Assembly: GCF_030034735.1 (NCBI RefSeq)
Contig: NZ_CP125370.1
Coordinates: forward strand, 1,488,001 to 1,552,000
DNA length: 64,000 bases
Reading direction: 5' to 3'
Origin: Paenibacillus sp. RC334
GTDB taxonomy: Bacteria > Bacillota > Bacilli > Paenibacillales > Paenibacillaceae
Each line of letters opens with the position of its first letter. The first letter of the stretch is position 1. Under the pieces are notes generated by a model, which saw only the letters and a list, made by a program, of their open reading frames with translations, did not search any database and was not told where the DNA came from. A program made the translations under genes and the position numbers. Below, one piece after another: positions 32,212 to 42,000 of the stretch.

Positions 32212-32253
32212 GGCCCTACCCGAAGATGGCTCTGTTCCGGCTTGGGTAGGGCC
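32212..32253 (+). terminator. Stem-loop after esterase gene
   Basis: Perfect GGCCCTACCC/GGGTAGGGCC stem with a 22-base loop but only TTAA afterwards. It may act as a terminator or protect the 3' end of the mRNA. Confidence 0.5.
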
Positions 32254-32287
32254 TTAACGTTCCGGGCAAAAGAAGGAGAGACCAGGC

Positions 32288-32453
32288 GTGAGTAAAATAA
32301 AGGACGGTATGTTGGGTCTGTGCATCGGGGACGCGCTTGGCGGGAATTTATTATGGGCTTGGGGAGATTCCGCAGCATTGGCTTACGTCCTTGGCGAGAG
32401 TAGAGGATATCATCAAGTGGTGCGAGCAGTTTGAGCATTCATTGGCAAAATAA
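32288..32453 (+). pseudogene. ADP-ribosylglycohydrolase with large internal deletion
   Basis: The gene starts properly (GTG at 32288, GAAGGAGA upstream) with SKIKDGMLGLCIGDALGG, the hallmark opening of ADP-ribosylglycohydrolases. After ALGG the family's C-terminal end appears directly, in another frame: IYYGLGEIPQHWLTSLARVE then DIIKWCEQFEHSLAK and a stop at 32453. About 200 central codons, including the metal-binding Asp residues, are missing. The gene is dead through an internal deletion. Confidence 0.8.
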
Positions 32454-32490
32454 AAGCTTCATTTAACTTGAGCCACGGGAGGAAACGCTA

Positions 32491-33435
32491 ATGTCGGTTG
32501 CCCAGTTGAACAGACTCATTGACGGTCAAATACTCTATAATCAGCATCGGAGTTTGTTTTATATGCATGAGGGGAACGCCCTGATGGGTCCTTCACCGGA
32601 AATGACGTATTGGCTGACACAGAGAAGCCCGGAACTGCTCCTCATGCTCCAAAGCTTGAAGCGTCAGCATGAGTATACCGCTTTTGTCACGGGCGTCGCG
32701 GCAAAAACACTGCACCAGTTTGTGAGCGTCAATCAGTATATTCATTTTCAATCAGATCATCTTAATGAGCTTACACAATTGTATGATCGACTTTTCACCC
32801 GGATTCAAAAGCTGTTCCAAAACCAGGCTATGAATGAGAGCATACTAAATTTACTGCTGCAACAGCATTACGGGCATTTAAGAGATTTTCTAATTCGTAC
32901 CAACGGACGGACGATGTTTGCCAAGTATGCAGAGAGTGAGTACACCTTTTGGATACCTTGTGAGGAATATACGCCTGAATTGCAGGCAAAGCTGCTAGGA
33001 TTGGACATTGCTCGTTTGCAGGAGCCTGTTCTCGATGTAGGCTGCGGATCAGAGGCACGGCTAGTCGGCTATTTGCGTTCCCTTGGGATTGAGGCTTATG
33101 GAACAGATCGGTTGGCTGAAAAGGGAACAGGTGTTACTCAGGGAGATTGGCTGGAGACAACCTTCAAGGAAGGCACATGGGGAACGATTATCTCTCATAT
33201 GGCGTTCTCCAACCATTTTATACATCATCATTTGAAATCGGACGGCAATATTCACGAATACGCCCACAAATATATGGAATTGCTTAGGGCAATCCGGCCG
33301 GGAGGAAGCTTTATTTACAGTCCGTGCCTTCCTTTTATGGAAGATCTTTTGGATATCCAAGCTGGTTATCGAGTAGAGCATATCCAGTCATCTAAAGGTT
33401 ATGAAGCCACGAAAATAACACGATTACGTTCATAA
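32491..33435 (+). CDS. SAM-dependent methyltransferase-like protein
   Basis: A 314-residue protein. The C-terminal half is a class I methyltransferase: VLDVGCGSEARLVGYLRSLG (motif I, about 174-193), EAYGTDRLAEKG, GTIISHMAFSNHF and IRPGGSFIYSPCLPFMEDLL. The N-terminal half (1-165) is helical with no recognised domain. Substrate unknown. GGGAGGA precedes the ATG at 32491. Confidence 0.83.
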   Translation: MSVAQLNRLIDGQILYNQHRSLFYMHEGNALMGPSPEMTYWLTQRSPELLLMLQSLKRQHEYTAFVTGVAAKTLHQFVSVNQYIHFQSDHLNELTQLYDRLFTRIQKLFQNQAMNESILNLLLQQHYGHLRDFLIRTNGRTMFAKYAESEYTFWIPCEEYTPELQAKLLGLDIARLQEPVLDVGCGSEARLVGYLRSLGIEAYGTDRLAEKGTGVTQGDWLETTFKEGTWGTIISHMAFSNHFIHHHLKSDGNIHEYAHKYMELLRAIRPGGSFIYSPCLPFMEDLLDIQAGYRVEHIQSSKGYEATKITRLRS

Positions 33436-33483
33436 TGGCTAAGGGTGTTCAAAGGTAAAAAGCAGAGCATGGAGGGGCGCACA

Positions 33484-33900
33484 ATGAACATAGAAACAGC
33501 GATTGCAATTGCGGCACAGGCTCACCAGGGACAGACGGACAAGGGCGGTCAGCCTTATATTTTCCACCCCCTTCAGGTCATGAACCGAGTAGAGCATATG
33601 GATGAAAAAATAGTTGCCGTGCTGCATGATGTGCTGGAGGATACAGGGGTCATAGCGGATCAACTGAAAGAAGCGGGCTTTGGCAAACACATCATTGAAG
33701 CGGTGGAAGGACTCACTCGGAACAAGGGAGAGGAGTACAGCGATTTTATACGCCGAGCCAAAAACAATCCATTGTCCAGAGCAGTGAAAATAGCGGATAT
33801 TCAGGAAAATATGAATCTGGATCGCATCCCTCATCCCACGGAGAAGGATGCAGCACGAATAGAAAAGTATAAGCAGGCGCTGCAAGAGCTTTTGGATTGA
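33484..33900 (+). CDS. HD-domain protein, SpoT/MESH1-like hydrolase
   Basis: A 138-residue stand-alone HD domain of the RelA/SpoT hydrolase kind. AHQGQTDKGGQPYIFHPLQV (first ligand region), VAVLHDVLEDTG (HD and the following ED pair) and KIADIQENM (distal D) appear in order. Such short proteins can hydrolyse (p)ppGpp or related nucleotides. The E-D after HD is the hydrolase form. ATG at 33484 has GGAGGGG upstream. Confidence 0.87.
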   Translation: MNIETAIAIAAQAHQGQTDKGGQPYIFHPLQVMNRVEHMDEKIVAVLHDVLEDTGVIADQLKEAGFGKHIIEAVEGLTRNKGEEYSDFIRRAKNNPLSRAVKIADIQENMNLDRIPHPTEKDAARIEKYKQALQELLD

Positions 33901-33938
33901 ACCCATTTTAAAGAAAAGTAACTGAATTATTCATTTCC

Positions 33939-34028
33939 CAAGGCTACAGCACCACCACCATTCGGCAAATTGCAGAAGCGGCGCAGATTGGGCGAGGCCA
34001 TCTGTTGCTTCATCTATATAAGGGCTTA
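33939..34028 (+). pseudogene. TetR helix-turn-helix relic
   Basis: QGYSTTTIRQIAEAAQIGRG then HLLLHLYKGLIG closely follows the TetR DNA-binding helices (F/Y-x-TTTIRQIAEAAGIGRGHLYYHF in relatives). No start precedes it and the frame ends at once. It is a short remnant only. Confidence 0.6.
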
Positions 34029-34326
34029 ATCGGAAATATACATGAATGACATTATTTTAAATTTGGGCACACCCAAATGATTGGCAACCCAGGTATGTAT
34101 GATTGAAGATTTATCACGGAGAAAGGCCGGACTTTAGTCCTTTTATTTGTCAGAGTTCATCTTGGAATGGTAGTATAAGGATAGATATTACTCTATTTGG
34201 GATTCTGTTAACGATCTAAACCATATTTTCCTAAAAGCCGATATATCTGAATGAGGCGAAAACACACACTGTTATTGTACCCGTCCGAAAATGGATGTAT
34301 ATGATTGGGTTAGGAGAGTAGAAGAA
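34029..34326. other. Intergenic stretch
   Basis: AT-rich and without supported genes. A short stem AAAGG..CCTTT (near 34123-34142) precedes TTATTTG and may terminate a rightward transcript. Confidence 0.3.
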
Positions 34327-34884
34327 GTGTCGGATTTGTATACGAAAAAAGAAGTAAAAGACTATGTAACGAATGTAGTTTTTGAGCGGCCTTTAGGTGT
34401 AAGTATTGCAGCCATTTTACTGATTTTTAATGGAGCTCTTCTGCTGGTGACACAGCTGTTGACGCTTAATGCGTTGAATGAGGCTTCTACGTTGGTGGGA
34501 ATTTGCAGGGGGATGTTTCAAGGATTCATCGCTTTGCTCGGTTTGTCAGGGGCAACTGCCGGTGTCGGCATGTTATTTGGTAAGAAGTGGGCCTGGTGGC
34601 TTGCTGTATTTTATTTTACATATGAAACGATGCGTTATGCGTGTGCGATCCTGTTTATTCCGGATGTACCTCCAATGTTGGGGGGCGTACATCTAAGTCC
34701 TGCCCTATACTACGTAAAGTATGGTATGCGTATTGTTTGGAATTTGCTGTTTACGGTGTTTATGTGCCGTAGTACAGTGACTGGATTTTTTCAAACAAGT
34801 GGAATAAATAAGTGGAAGGCATGTATTTTATTATTTTTAATCAATGGGGTGATGGTCGGAATCGGCTGGTGGCTGATGAAATAG
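34327..34884 (+). CDS. Integral membrane protein, unknown
   Basis: A 185-residue membrane protein with four or five helices (GVSIAAILLIFNGALLLVTQ, GFIALLGLSGATAGVGMLFG, WWLAVFYFTYETMRYACAIL, ACILLFLINGVMVGIGWWLM). No family is recognised. GTG at 34327 is chosen because TAGGAGAG lies 9-10 bases upstream; an ATG at 34291 in the same frame has no ribosome site. It precedes a GNAT gene by 30 bases. Confidence 0.75.
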   Translation: MSDLYTKKEVKDYVTNVVFERPLGVSIAAILLIFNGALLLVTQLLTLNALNEASTLVGICRGMFQGFIALLGLSGATAGVGMLFGKKWAWWLAVFYFTYETMRYACAILFIPDVPPMLGGVHLSPALYYVKYGMRIVWNLLFTVFMCRSTVTGFFQTSGINKWKACILLFLINGVMVGIGWWLMK

Positions 34885-34914
34885 TATCTTCATATATGAG
34901 GAAGGAGATAGATG

Positions 34915-35472
34915 ATGACAAAGGAAATGTTTCCGGTGCTGGAAACCAGCCGCTTGCATTTAAGACAGCTTACGTTGGGAGACGCGGAGGATGTGTTCGC
35001 CTATTTCTCCAAAGATGAGGTTACGAAATATTATGATCTGGAAAGCTTTACAGAGGTAAAGCAAGCAGAACATTTTATTCGTTCCATGCGATCCAAATAT
35101 GAAAAGCAAGAGGGCTTTCGTTGGGGGATTACGTTAAGAGAAGCTCCTGAACGTGTAGTTGGTACTATTGGATTTCATAACTGGCACAAGAAGCACTCTC
35201 GTATTGAAATCGGCTATGAGCTGGCACCCGAATACTGGCGACAGGGCCTGATGGCAGAAGCGATGAAGGCAGTGATTCATTATGGATTTCATTTGCCGCA
35301 GGTTCACCGTATTGAAGCCTTCATTGATCCAGATAACGAAGGCTCCAGACGGTTATTGCTCAAAAGTGGTTTTACCCAAGAGGGTCACTTGAGAGACTAT
35401 TTTTATGAAAAAGGTCAGTTTGTCGATGCTGTTATTTTTGCTATCCTTCGAGAAGAATATCGTGCGGATTAG
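34915..35472 (+). CDS. RimJ/RimL-type GNAT acetyltransferase
   Basis: A 185-residue acetyltransferase. LETSRLHLRQLTLGDAEDVF opens the fold. IEIGYELAPEYWRQGLMAEA holds the acetyl-CoA motif. VHRIEAFIDPDNEGSRRLLL followed by KSGFTQEGHLRDYFYEKGQF matches the RimJ/RimL/SpeG-type end. It probably acetylates a protein N-terminus or a small amine. AAGGAG lies 7 bases before the ATG at 34915; another ATG lies 3 bases earlier. Confidence 0.92.
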   Translation: MTKEMFPVLETSRLHLRQLTLGDAEDVFAYFSKDEVTKYYDLESFTEVKQAEHFIRSMRSKYEKQEGFRWGITLREAPERVVGTIGFHNWHKKHSRIEIGYELAPEYWRQGLMAEAMKAVIHYGFHLPQVHRIEAFIDPDNEGSRRLLLKSGFTQEGHLRDYFYEKGQFVDAVIFAILREEYRAD

Positions 35473-35477
35473 TAATT

Positions 35478-35819
35478 TTACAAATATCCTTTTTCTCCGT
35501 AAGGCTGGAGCCGATCAAGCCAGGTCTGCTCCAGCTTGGACAGCGCATCTTTGACATCGAAGAATTCCGAATCTTTTTTCTTCAAAAGTTCCAGCACCTC
35601 AAACTCAAACGCATCTTCGCCATACTCATTCCATTCCTGTTGCAATTGTTGGTTCTGACAAGTGCCCATTTGTAACTCAAACCGACGACCGTTCAATGAT
35701 TTTAAATTAGGTGTGCCAGCAACAAAAATTTTCCCGTTGTGTGTATTGCGAATGCAGTAGATTCCGGCTTCTGTCTTGATCTCCATATACTGCTGCACCA
35801 GTTCTTTTCTTCGATTCAT
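35478..35819 (-). CDS. GIY-YIG nuclease-family protein
   Basis: A 113-residue protein with the GIY-YIG pattern in degenerate form (AGIYCIRNTHNGKIFVAGTP, about 18-37) followed by WNEYGEDAFEFEVLELL and LDRLQPYGEKGY. The second YIG is replaced by FVAGT and the catalytic Arg/Glu are hard to place, so nuclease activity is uncertain. AAGGAGGA stands 7 bases upstream. It follows the DUF2087 regulator gene on the same strand by 33 bases; the pair appears to be an operon. Confidence 0.88.
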   Translation of the reverse strand: MNRRKELVQQYMEIKTEAGIYCIRNTHNGKIFVAGTPNLKSLNGRRFELQMGTCQNQQLQQEWNEYGEDAFEFEVLELLKKKDSEFFDVKDALSKLEQTWLDRLQPYGEKGYL

Positions 35820-35852
35820 TTTGAGTCCTCCTTATTTTACAAATATCGTGCT

Positions 35853-36611
35853 TCAAGATTCCTTCAACCAATATTCACTGCCATCCGGCTTGCGATCCAA
35901 CAGACTATATTCAATCATATATCTTCGCACCGTGACATAATCGTCATACACTTCCTGTAAAATGGCATTAATATCCTTCTCATGATACGTCCGTCCTTCC
36001 TCAAAACGTCCCGCAATTTCACGCAGCACAATCAACTTATGCTTTTCCTGCATTTTGAAGGTTTTCAGGCGACCCTGTGTACCATCTGGAAAATACTTTG
36101 CCAGTACCTTTTGCCTTTCGTCTTCGGTAATGTTGTAGCGTTCATCCACCATCCGTGCCCGTACAGGCACTTCGACGATAGCGGGAGCGTGGCGGTCTTT
36201 TTCTTTTAGCAGCTCCATCAAGGTCAGAAATACCTTGGCCTGCCGTTCCTTTTCTTTGAGGCCAAAGCGATGATTGCGGATGGTGGATGCGCTGCCGATT
36301 CCGGTTTCCTTTTGAATATCCGCATCGCCCATGCCTTGATAAAACAACTGGAGTAATCGATTCTGATGATCCGTCAGTCCGGTCAGCTTTTTGTCCAGGC
36401 CGATCAAATAGTCAAAGACCGAACTGTACGTCCGCTCAATATGAAGACGCATATACCGCTCTGCGTCATAAAATACCCCTTGATCCTGATATATGATTCC
36501 TTGCTCGTAGTGCTGTCCGTCCAGCAGACAAATCACCTGCTCCCCTTGACGGATATATCCACGCTTCAGTTCCTCGATTCCAGCATTCCAGAATAGCTCG
36601 GAATGATCCAT
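35853..36611 (-). CDS. DUF2087-domain regulator
   Basis: A 252-residue cytoplasmic protein. The middle has a LuxR-like helix-turn-helix (GLTDHQNRLLQLFYQGMGDA then DIQKETGIGSASTIRNHRFG, about 77-120). The C-terminus is the DUF2087 domain (QKVLAKYFPDGTQGRLKTFK, and EKDINAILQEVYDDYVTVRR). It is presumed to be a transcriptional regulator. ATG at 36611 has CGAGG about 9 bases upstream; a GTG four codons earlier is too close to it. A good promoter precedes it. Confidence 0.87.
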   Translation of the reverse strand: MDHSELFWNAGIEELKRGYIRQGEQVICLLDGQHYEQGIIYQDQGVFYDAERYMRLHIERTYSSVFDYLIGLDKKLTGLTDHQNRLLQLFYQGMGDADIQKETGIGSASTIRNHRFGLKEKERQAKVFLTLMELLKEKDRHAPAIVEVPVRARMVDERYNITEDERQKVLAKYFPDGTQGRLKTFKMQEKHKLIVLREIAGRFEEGRTYHEKDINAILQEVYDDYVTVRRYMIEYSLLDRKPDGSEYWLKES

Positions 36612-36652
36612 TTTTACAAACACCTCGATTAAATGTTGATTATTTTATAGAC

Positions 36653-36681
36653 AATATAACATTTTGTTTATATAAAATCAA
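36653..36681 (-). promoter_or_regulatory. Vegetative-type promoter
   Basis: Read leftward: TTGATT (36676-36681), 17 bases, TATATT (36653-36658), about 40 bases before the DUF2087 gene start. Confidence 0.6.
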
Positions 36682-36900
36682 TGGATGAAGTGAAGGGGTT
36701 AATTATACTGGTCATTCAAATGGAATTATGTTTAAAAAAGATATTTATTATTTTAAGTATTTTTAATGGTAATTTAAAAATATTTCTCTAATTTTCTTTA
36801 TTTCGACATTATTCGCTATATACAAATTAAATGCGACATTGTTATCATATGAAATACAAATATATCCTTTTGAAGAGGGAGGAATATGAGAGGGTATAGG

Positions 36901-36928
36901 AAAGAATATTAATTTTAATATTCTTTTA
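36901..36928 (+). terminator. AT-only palindrome, possible attenuator
   Basis: AAAGAATATTAA and its exact inverse TTAATATTCTTT are separated by two bases and followed by TT. It lies 42 bases before the start of the large surface protein gene. The rest of 36682-36969 is AT-rich leader without genes. Confidence 0.4.
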
Positions 36929-36969
36929 ACAACGTATTGTTACTAATTTTGAGGAGATGGATTTTAAAA

Positions 36970-38979
36970 ATGAAATATAATTTTTCCGAATTGGGGATGA
37001 AGGAAAAGGGAAAGAAAGCTAAGTCACTCGTTTTAACTATACTTGGCTTATTTGTTTTTTTATCTCCATGGAGCACAACTGTGCTTCCTCAGGCAGTAGT
37101 GTCAGCAGCGTTTACAGGTGGAATACCCATAAATATTTATCCACGACCAGACAGGGGCGGATCAATAGGGATACCAGAAGACAGTCAAACACCGACGACA
37201 GAGCCATCATCTACACATGAAGCAGTAACCTTGTCAGACGGTTCGATTGTACATGTGCAGGCGAGTTCTCCTTATATCAATTTTATTCGCAACAATGTAG
37301 TCGTTTATTCCAAAGATCTTGGGGCTGCATTATCGGTTAAATTTTACAGTGCTTCTGCATCTTCTAATAACGCTATTACTGTCAATTACTTTTACATTAA
37401 TGAGAATAATGGAGCTAAATCCTCGGGGAATTTTACATACTCAGGAATTGTTTTAACCACTCCAGCCAGCCCACGTATGAGTACCAATATGACAGGGATA
37501 ACGAATCAAAATGTCCCTATCCAATTGGATGGTGTACCTGCTAATTCTAAAAGCGAGTATAAAATCGGTGTGAACGGTACGTGGACTCCATACAGTAACC
37601 CATTTCAAGTGTCTGAAAACACTACTATTTTTGCTCGTTGTACAGATAAATATGGGAATATAAGCGCTGTGAATTCATTAGTAGTCAATAACATTGATAA
37701 AGCACCGCCTGCGCCGCCATCATTCAGTCATAGCCCTGCGGGTGAAATAGCCAACAATATCAGAGTTACAATGAACTACCCTTCTGATGCAGTATCAAGG
37801 GAATATCGTATCAATCAAGGCGAATGGAAGGTGTACAATTCACCAATCGATGTCAATGAGTACGGGATGCGCATACAAGCACGGGCAAAAGATAGCGCTG
37901 GAAATGTTTCTCAGATTGCAGATTCTGTCATAAATTTGATAAACAGAGGCCCCGTAGCTATTAAAACCATTCCAGCAACCACGATTGAAATGGATGAGGG
38001 AATTTCAGTTAAAGATTTATCCGAATACTTTACAGATCCTGACCAGCAGCAGCTTCGGTATTCCGGTGCGAATTCAAATTCATCTGTTGTCACACATCAA
38101 TTGGTTAAGTATTCAAAAGGGAATACCTCGATACTAAATTTGCAACCGCAAAGCTCGGGAGAATCGACGATAACGATAACTGCTACAGATCCGTTAGGCA
38201 AGTCTGTATCCCAGAGCTTCGTTGTAAAAGTTCTAGATACCAAATATGTACAACAACTGGCCAAAACTACAGCAGCGGTAGTACAAGCTGAGACTTCTAA
38301 ATTACAAGTCGATGTAACAGCAGCTGTAGAACTAATAAACAAGCTGCGTGATCCAGACAAGGGCAAGCTTGTTGAAAGGGTAGTAGCCATACAGAAAAAT
38401 ATTGATGCAAAAGCTGCCTATACTGAGCAATTGACCACAGCTACACAAGCAGTTGTAAAAGCAGAAACTTCAAATTTACAAACTGAGATTAATATAGCCC
38501 GTGCTTTGCTTGTGCATCTCAATGATGCGGACAAGCAACAGCTTAACGATCGATTGGATCGTATACCGGCTATTGATGATTTACCTAAGGATATAACAAG
38601 CCCTTCCAAACCGAAGAAGCTGGCAGGTTCCAGACCTACACCGGACCGTATTATTTTAACGTGGGAAGCATCTACCGATGATGTTGGAGTCGTTAGCTAT
38701 GATGTTTATCGTAATGGTCAGATGATAGGCAATACCAAGGAATTAACCTTTCAAGTAGACCAATTAGAACCTCAGAAAATATATATGTTCGCAGTAAAAG
38801 CCAAGGATGCGGCTGGTAACTATTCGGAATTTAGCAATAGTGTTAAAAGCGGCTTATCCAGAAAGTATAAATACATTTATGACGTTAATGGAAGGCTTGA
38901 ACATATTGAACAGGATGGCCAAGTTGTTTTCCAATATCAATATGACTCCAATGGTAACCTGATACAGATTATAAAGTGA
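36970..38979 (+). CDS. Secreted multi-domain protein with FN3 and YD-repeat tail
   Basis: A 669-residue exported protein. A signal peptide (SLVLTILGLFVFLSPWSTTV, cut near VSA-AF) is followed by Ig-like/chitobiase-type modules (about 175-345; DKYGNISAVNSLVVNNIDKA). Then come a cadherin-like stretch, two helical repeats (VQAETSKLQVDVTAAVELIN and VKAETSNLQTEINIARALLV), an FN3 domain (about 530-620) and a C-terminal pair of YD/RHS-like repeats (YDVNGRLEHIEQ, YDSNGNLIQIIK). ATG at 36970 has GAGGAGATGG 9 bases upstream. It lies 58 bases before the RHS toxin gene and probably helps display or export it. Confidence 0.82.
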   Translation: MKYNFSELGMKEKGKKAKSLVLTILGLFVFLSPWSTTVLPQAVVSAAFTGGIPINIYPRPDRGGSIGIPEDSQTPTTEPSSTHEAVTLSDGSIVHVQASSPYINFIRNNVVVYSKDLGAALSVKFYSASASSNNAITVNYFYINENNGAKSSGNFTYSGIVLTTPASPRMSTNMTGITNQNVPIQLDGVPANSKSEYKIGVNGTWTPYSNPFQVSENTTIFARCTDKYGNISAVNSLVVNNIDKAPPAPPSFSHSPAGEIANNIRVTMNYPSDAVSREYRINQGEWKVYNSPIDVNEYGMRIQARAKDSAGNVSQIADSVINLINRGPVAIKTIPATTIEMDEGISVKDLSEYFTDPDQQQLRYSGANSNSSVVTHQLVKYSKGNTSILNLQPQSSGESTITITATDPLGKSVSQSFVVKVLDTKYVQQLAKTTAAVVQAETSKLQVDVTAAVELINKLRDPDKGKLVERVVAIQKNIDAKAAYTEQLTTATQAVVKAETSNLQTEINIARALLVHLNDADKQQLNDRLDRIPAIDDLPKDITSPSKPKKLAGSRPTPDRIILTWEASTDDVGVVSYDVYRNGQMIGNTKELTFQVDQLEPQKIYMFAVKAKDAAGNYSEFSNSVKSGLSRKYKYIYDVNGRLEHIEQDGQVVFQYQYDSNGNLIQIIK

Positions 38980-39037
38980 GCAATTTCTAAATAAATGATA
39001 TGTAACCAAATTTAAAGTCGGGAATGGAGAGAAGAAC

Positions 39038-42000
39038 TTGCGATTTAGAACAACAAGACGTCATATAGCAATAATCATGATTATCACATTTATTTTCGGT
39101 ACAATTAGCGGACTTGTTCCTCCAAATGTATTCGGTGCGGGGAATGACAATTCGCAATACTCGGCGGATCAAATGGCTGCCAGATTTGGAGTCACGTCAT
39201 CTTTTTTGTCAGAACAATTAAGAAAAGGTTATTCTTTAAACCAGATTTATACGGCGTTATATTCGGCTGAACAAGATCATATTAGCTATGAACAAGCAGC
39301 AGCTTCGTTATTTCCTATAGAAGAGAACCAATCACAAACCGTCACAAGTGACGTATACAATAAGCTATCGGATGCTCCACTAGATAACTTGATCTCTCAT
39401 AATGTTACAGATGATGTTTATCCAACAGATGACCTTGCTTCTACGAACAAAGTCACTGAAGATGTATATAAGACAGATTTCCTGAAACAGAGTCTCGTGG
39501 CGAATGTACCGCAGCTTCCACCCATTAGAGAAGAAGCACCAGTATACAATAAAGCTTCTTTTAATGAAGCTCCTTATTCTGTTGGCGACGATAAAGAATC
39601 TATATCCACTTTATCAGGCAGCCTATCGCTGCAAAATACAGATTTAACACTGCCTGGACGAAACGGACTGGGCTTTTCTTTGACGCGTCAATATGATACG
39701 AATCGGGCTCAATTTTTCGACAAAGGCGCTGAAATCATTGACAACAGTGCTGCTGTGCAGAACTATTATGTCTACTTTAAGGCGATGATGATACCTGTTA
39801 CCAAGTCGTACAAGGTAGCCTATCAGCAAAAAAGATGGGTACAAGAGGATACAGACGGTGATGGGAATGTTGATGTTAATACCTATAATCTCCAGCCTGA
39901 AACCAAAGTTATAGGCACATACACGACTTATGAAGCTGCTAGCCAAGCAGCGAGACAAAAAATAACCTATACTATACCCTCGGAATCAAGAGTAGAAAAG
40001 GACTCTGAAACTGGAAAGTGGGAGAAGGCCTTCCCAGACTCAATAAAGTATAGTAAAGATGGATTTACAGGAACTTTAAGCAAAGATGGACAAGCCAGAG
40101 TCATCAAGGGATCATATACGGGTCCAAGTTCTAAAAATATATTCTGGGAACAATGTAGTGTCATGAATTCGTACTATTATGATAGTGCGGGTAACGCTTC
40201 GCGATATTTTCCAGGTAGCCCGGTATGTGGGGACTCTAAAATGCATTACGACAGGGATTCATATGTAGGGGATTTATCTTTATCATCTATGCTGGTTTAT
40301 CCAAGATGTCCCATGTACTCTCCTGGTAGAGTAATGTGTACCGAGTCAGGATCAGCGTTTTATTCAGGAACAGTTTTCAATCAGGGAACTGCCGATACCC
40401 GAGAATGGAGACAAGATTATAGCGGAACCGTTACGAAGCCCGGTTATACAAGCGATATTGGTTATAGCGAGTGGACAAGTAATGGCAAAGGTGGAAGGAC
40501 AAGAACAGCCTTTACTATGGAAGGATCACCGCAAATTGAAACGATTGTTTCAGAGGGGCTCGAAACGGCTGTTCGCCGACAGACAATCCCGTTTGAAACC
40601 ATTTCTGAGGCAGAACACTATAGAGACTTAATTAACAGTAGTCCTCCGACTGTATTTCAGGGTGACGATGGGAATAAATACTATATTGCAGCAGATGCGG
40701 ATGCTACCATTTTTGCTGAAATTGTAGCCTATCAACCTTCATTTATTTTTCAAAACCGAACTTATCCTGCGCTTGAAGATCAACTGAATCCTCTTGGCAA
40801 GGGGTGGTCCTGGAATCTACCTTATGTAGAAACCAAAGAGGGCAAGCAGTACATGCACTTGGGGGATGGCGGCAGCTATGAAATTGAGGGAGATCAGCTT
40901 AAAGGTTACGACTGGAAAGGCCTGACTTTCACACCCGATACTTCAGTAACGGTTAGTGGGGAGAACTCAGCTTCTGTATTAACTTCTGTTGATGGAGCGA
41001 AAAAACAATATTTCTCCAAAGACGGTCAGTTGCTGCAAATTGAAGATGCCTATCATAATGCCATTAAGTTTAATTATGAACTCAATGCTACGTATAAACG
41101 CAAGCTGCTTAGCAAAGTAGAAGATGCAATCGGTAACTCGATTGATATTCAATATACGGCTACAGACGTCACTCTGTCTAAAGGAAACCGCACTGTTGTC
41201 TATCGTAAACATACAGAACAAGGCGTTGAATTACTGGATTCCGTGACAGATGCCGAAGGTAGAAAAACCACATATTCATATACATTAGCACCGGCCAAGT
41301 TTAATTTGAGTGCTTCGCATCCGGAAAGACAAATATCTAACCCGTACGCTTTATTAACCAAAGTATTTCATCCTACAGGAGCCTCTACTCTGTATACTTA
41401 CGAGGACCAGCCAGTAAAACGCTATATTGGCTCCAACTCAGTAAACGAGGCATATAGAGCGGTTTCACGTGTAGATCAAATCACTTATCAAAACAATAAA
41501 ACCGAAAACTATAATCAGGAAACCATTCATTACAATTCTGATATGGGTGAGAGCTATGTGAAAGATACTTCGTTCTCTACCATCACAGACAATGGATTAA
41601 CTCGTTCAACCTTCAATTATAATAAAAAGTTTATTAGTGCAGACACGCCACCGCAGTATTACCTGGATCAGTCAGTAGTTAAAGCAGGAGATTCTGAAAA
41701 GAACACAGCGTATCAGTACGGCAAGCAGGTGACAGGCAAAGCTTATACCGTACCTGTTCCTACCCGTACCTCGTCCAGCAATAATCAAAATGGAGACGTT
41801 TTGACAACGACTGCTGAATATGATGATTACGGTAATGTGACAAGCTCAGTGGATGAGAAGGGTTCACAAACGGCGTATACGTATGACGACAAGCATCGGA
41901 TTAAAACGGTTACTGAACCGATTGACTCCAAAAGCACTGGAGTTACAGAGTACACTCGAAACCCGCAAGGGAAAGTAACGCAGGTTATGGTTTCCAAGGA

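Noticed and set aside
36700..36930. Possible small RNA or riboswitch before the FN3 protein gene
   Set aside because: Apart from one AT-only palindrome, no conserved core or convincing stems are visible.
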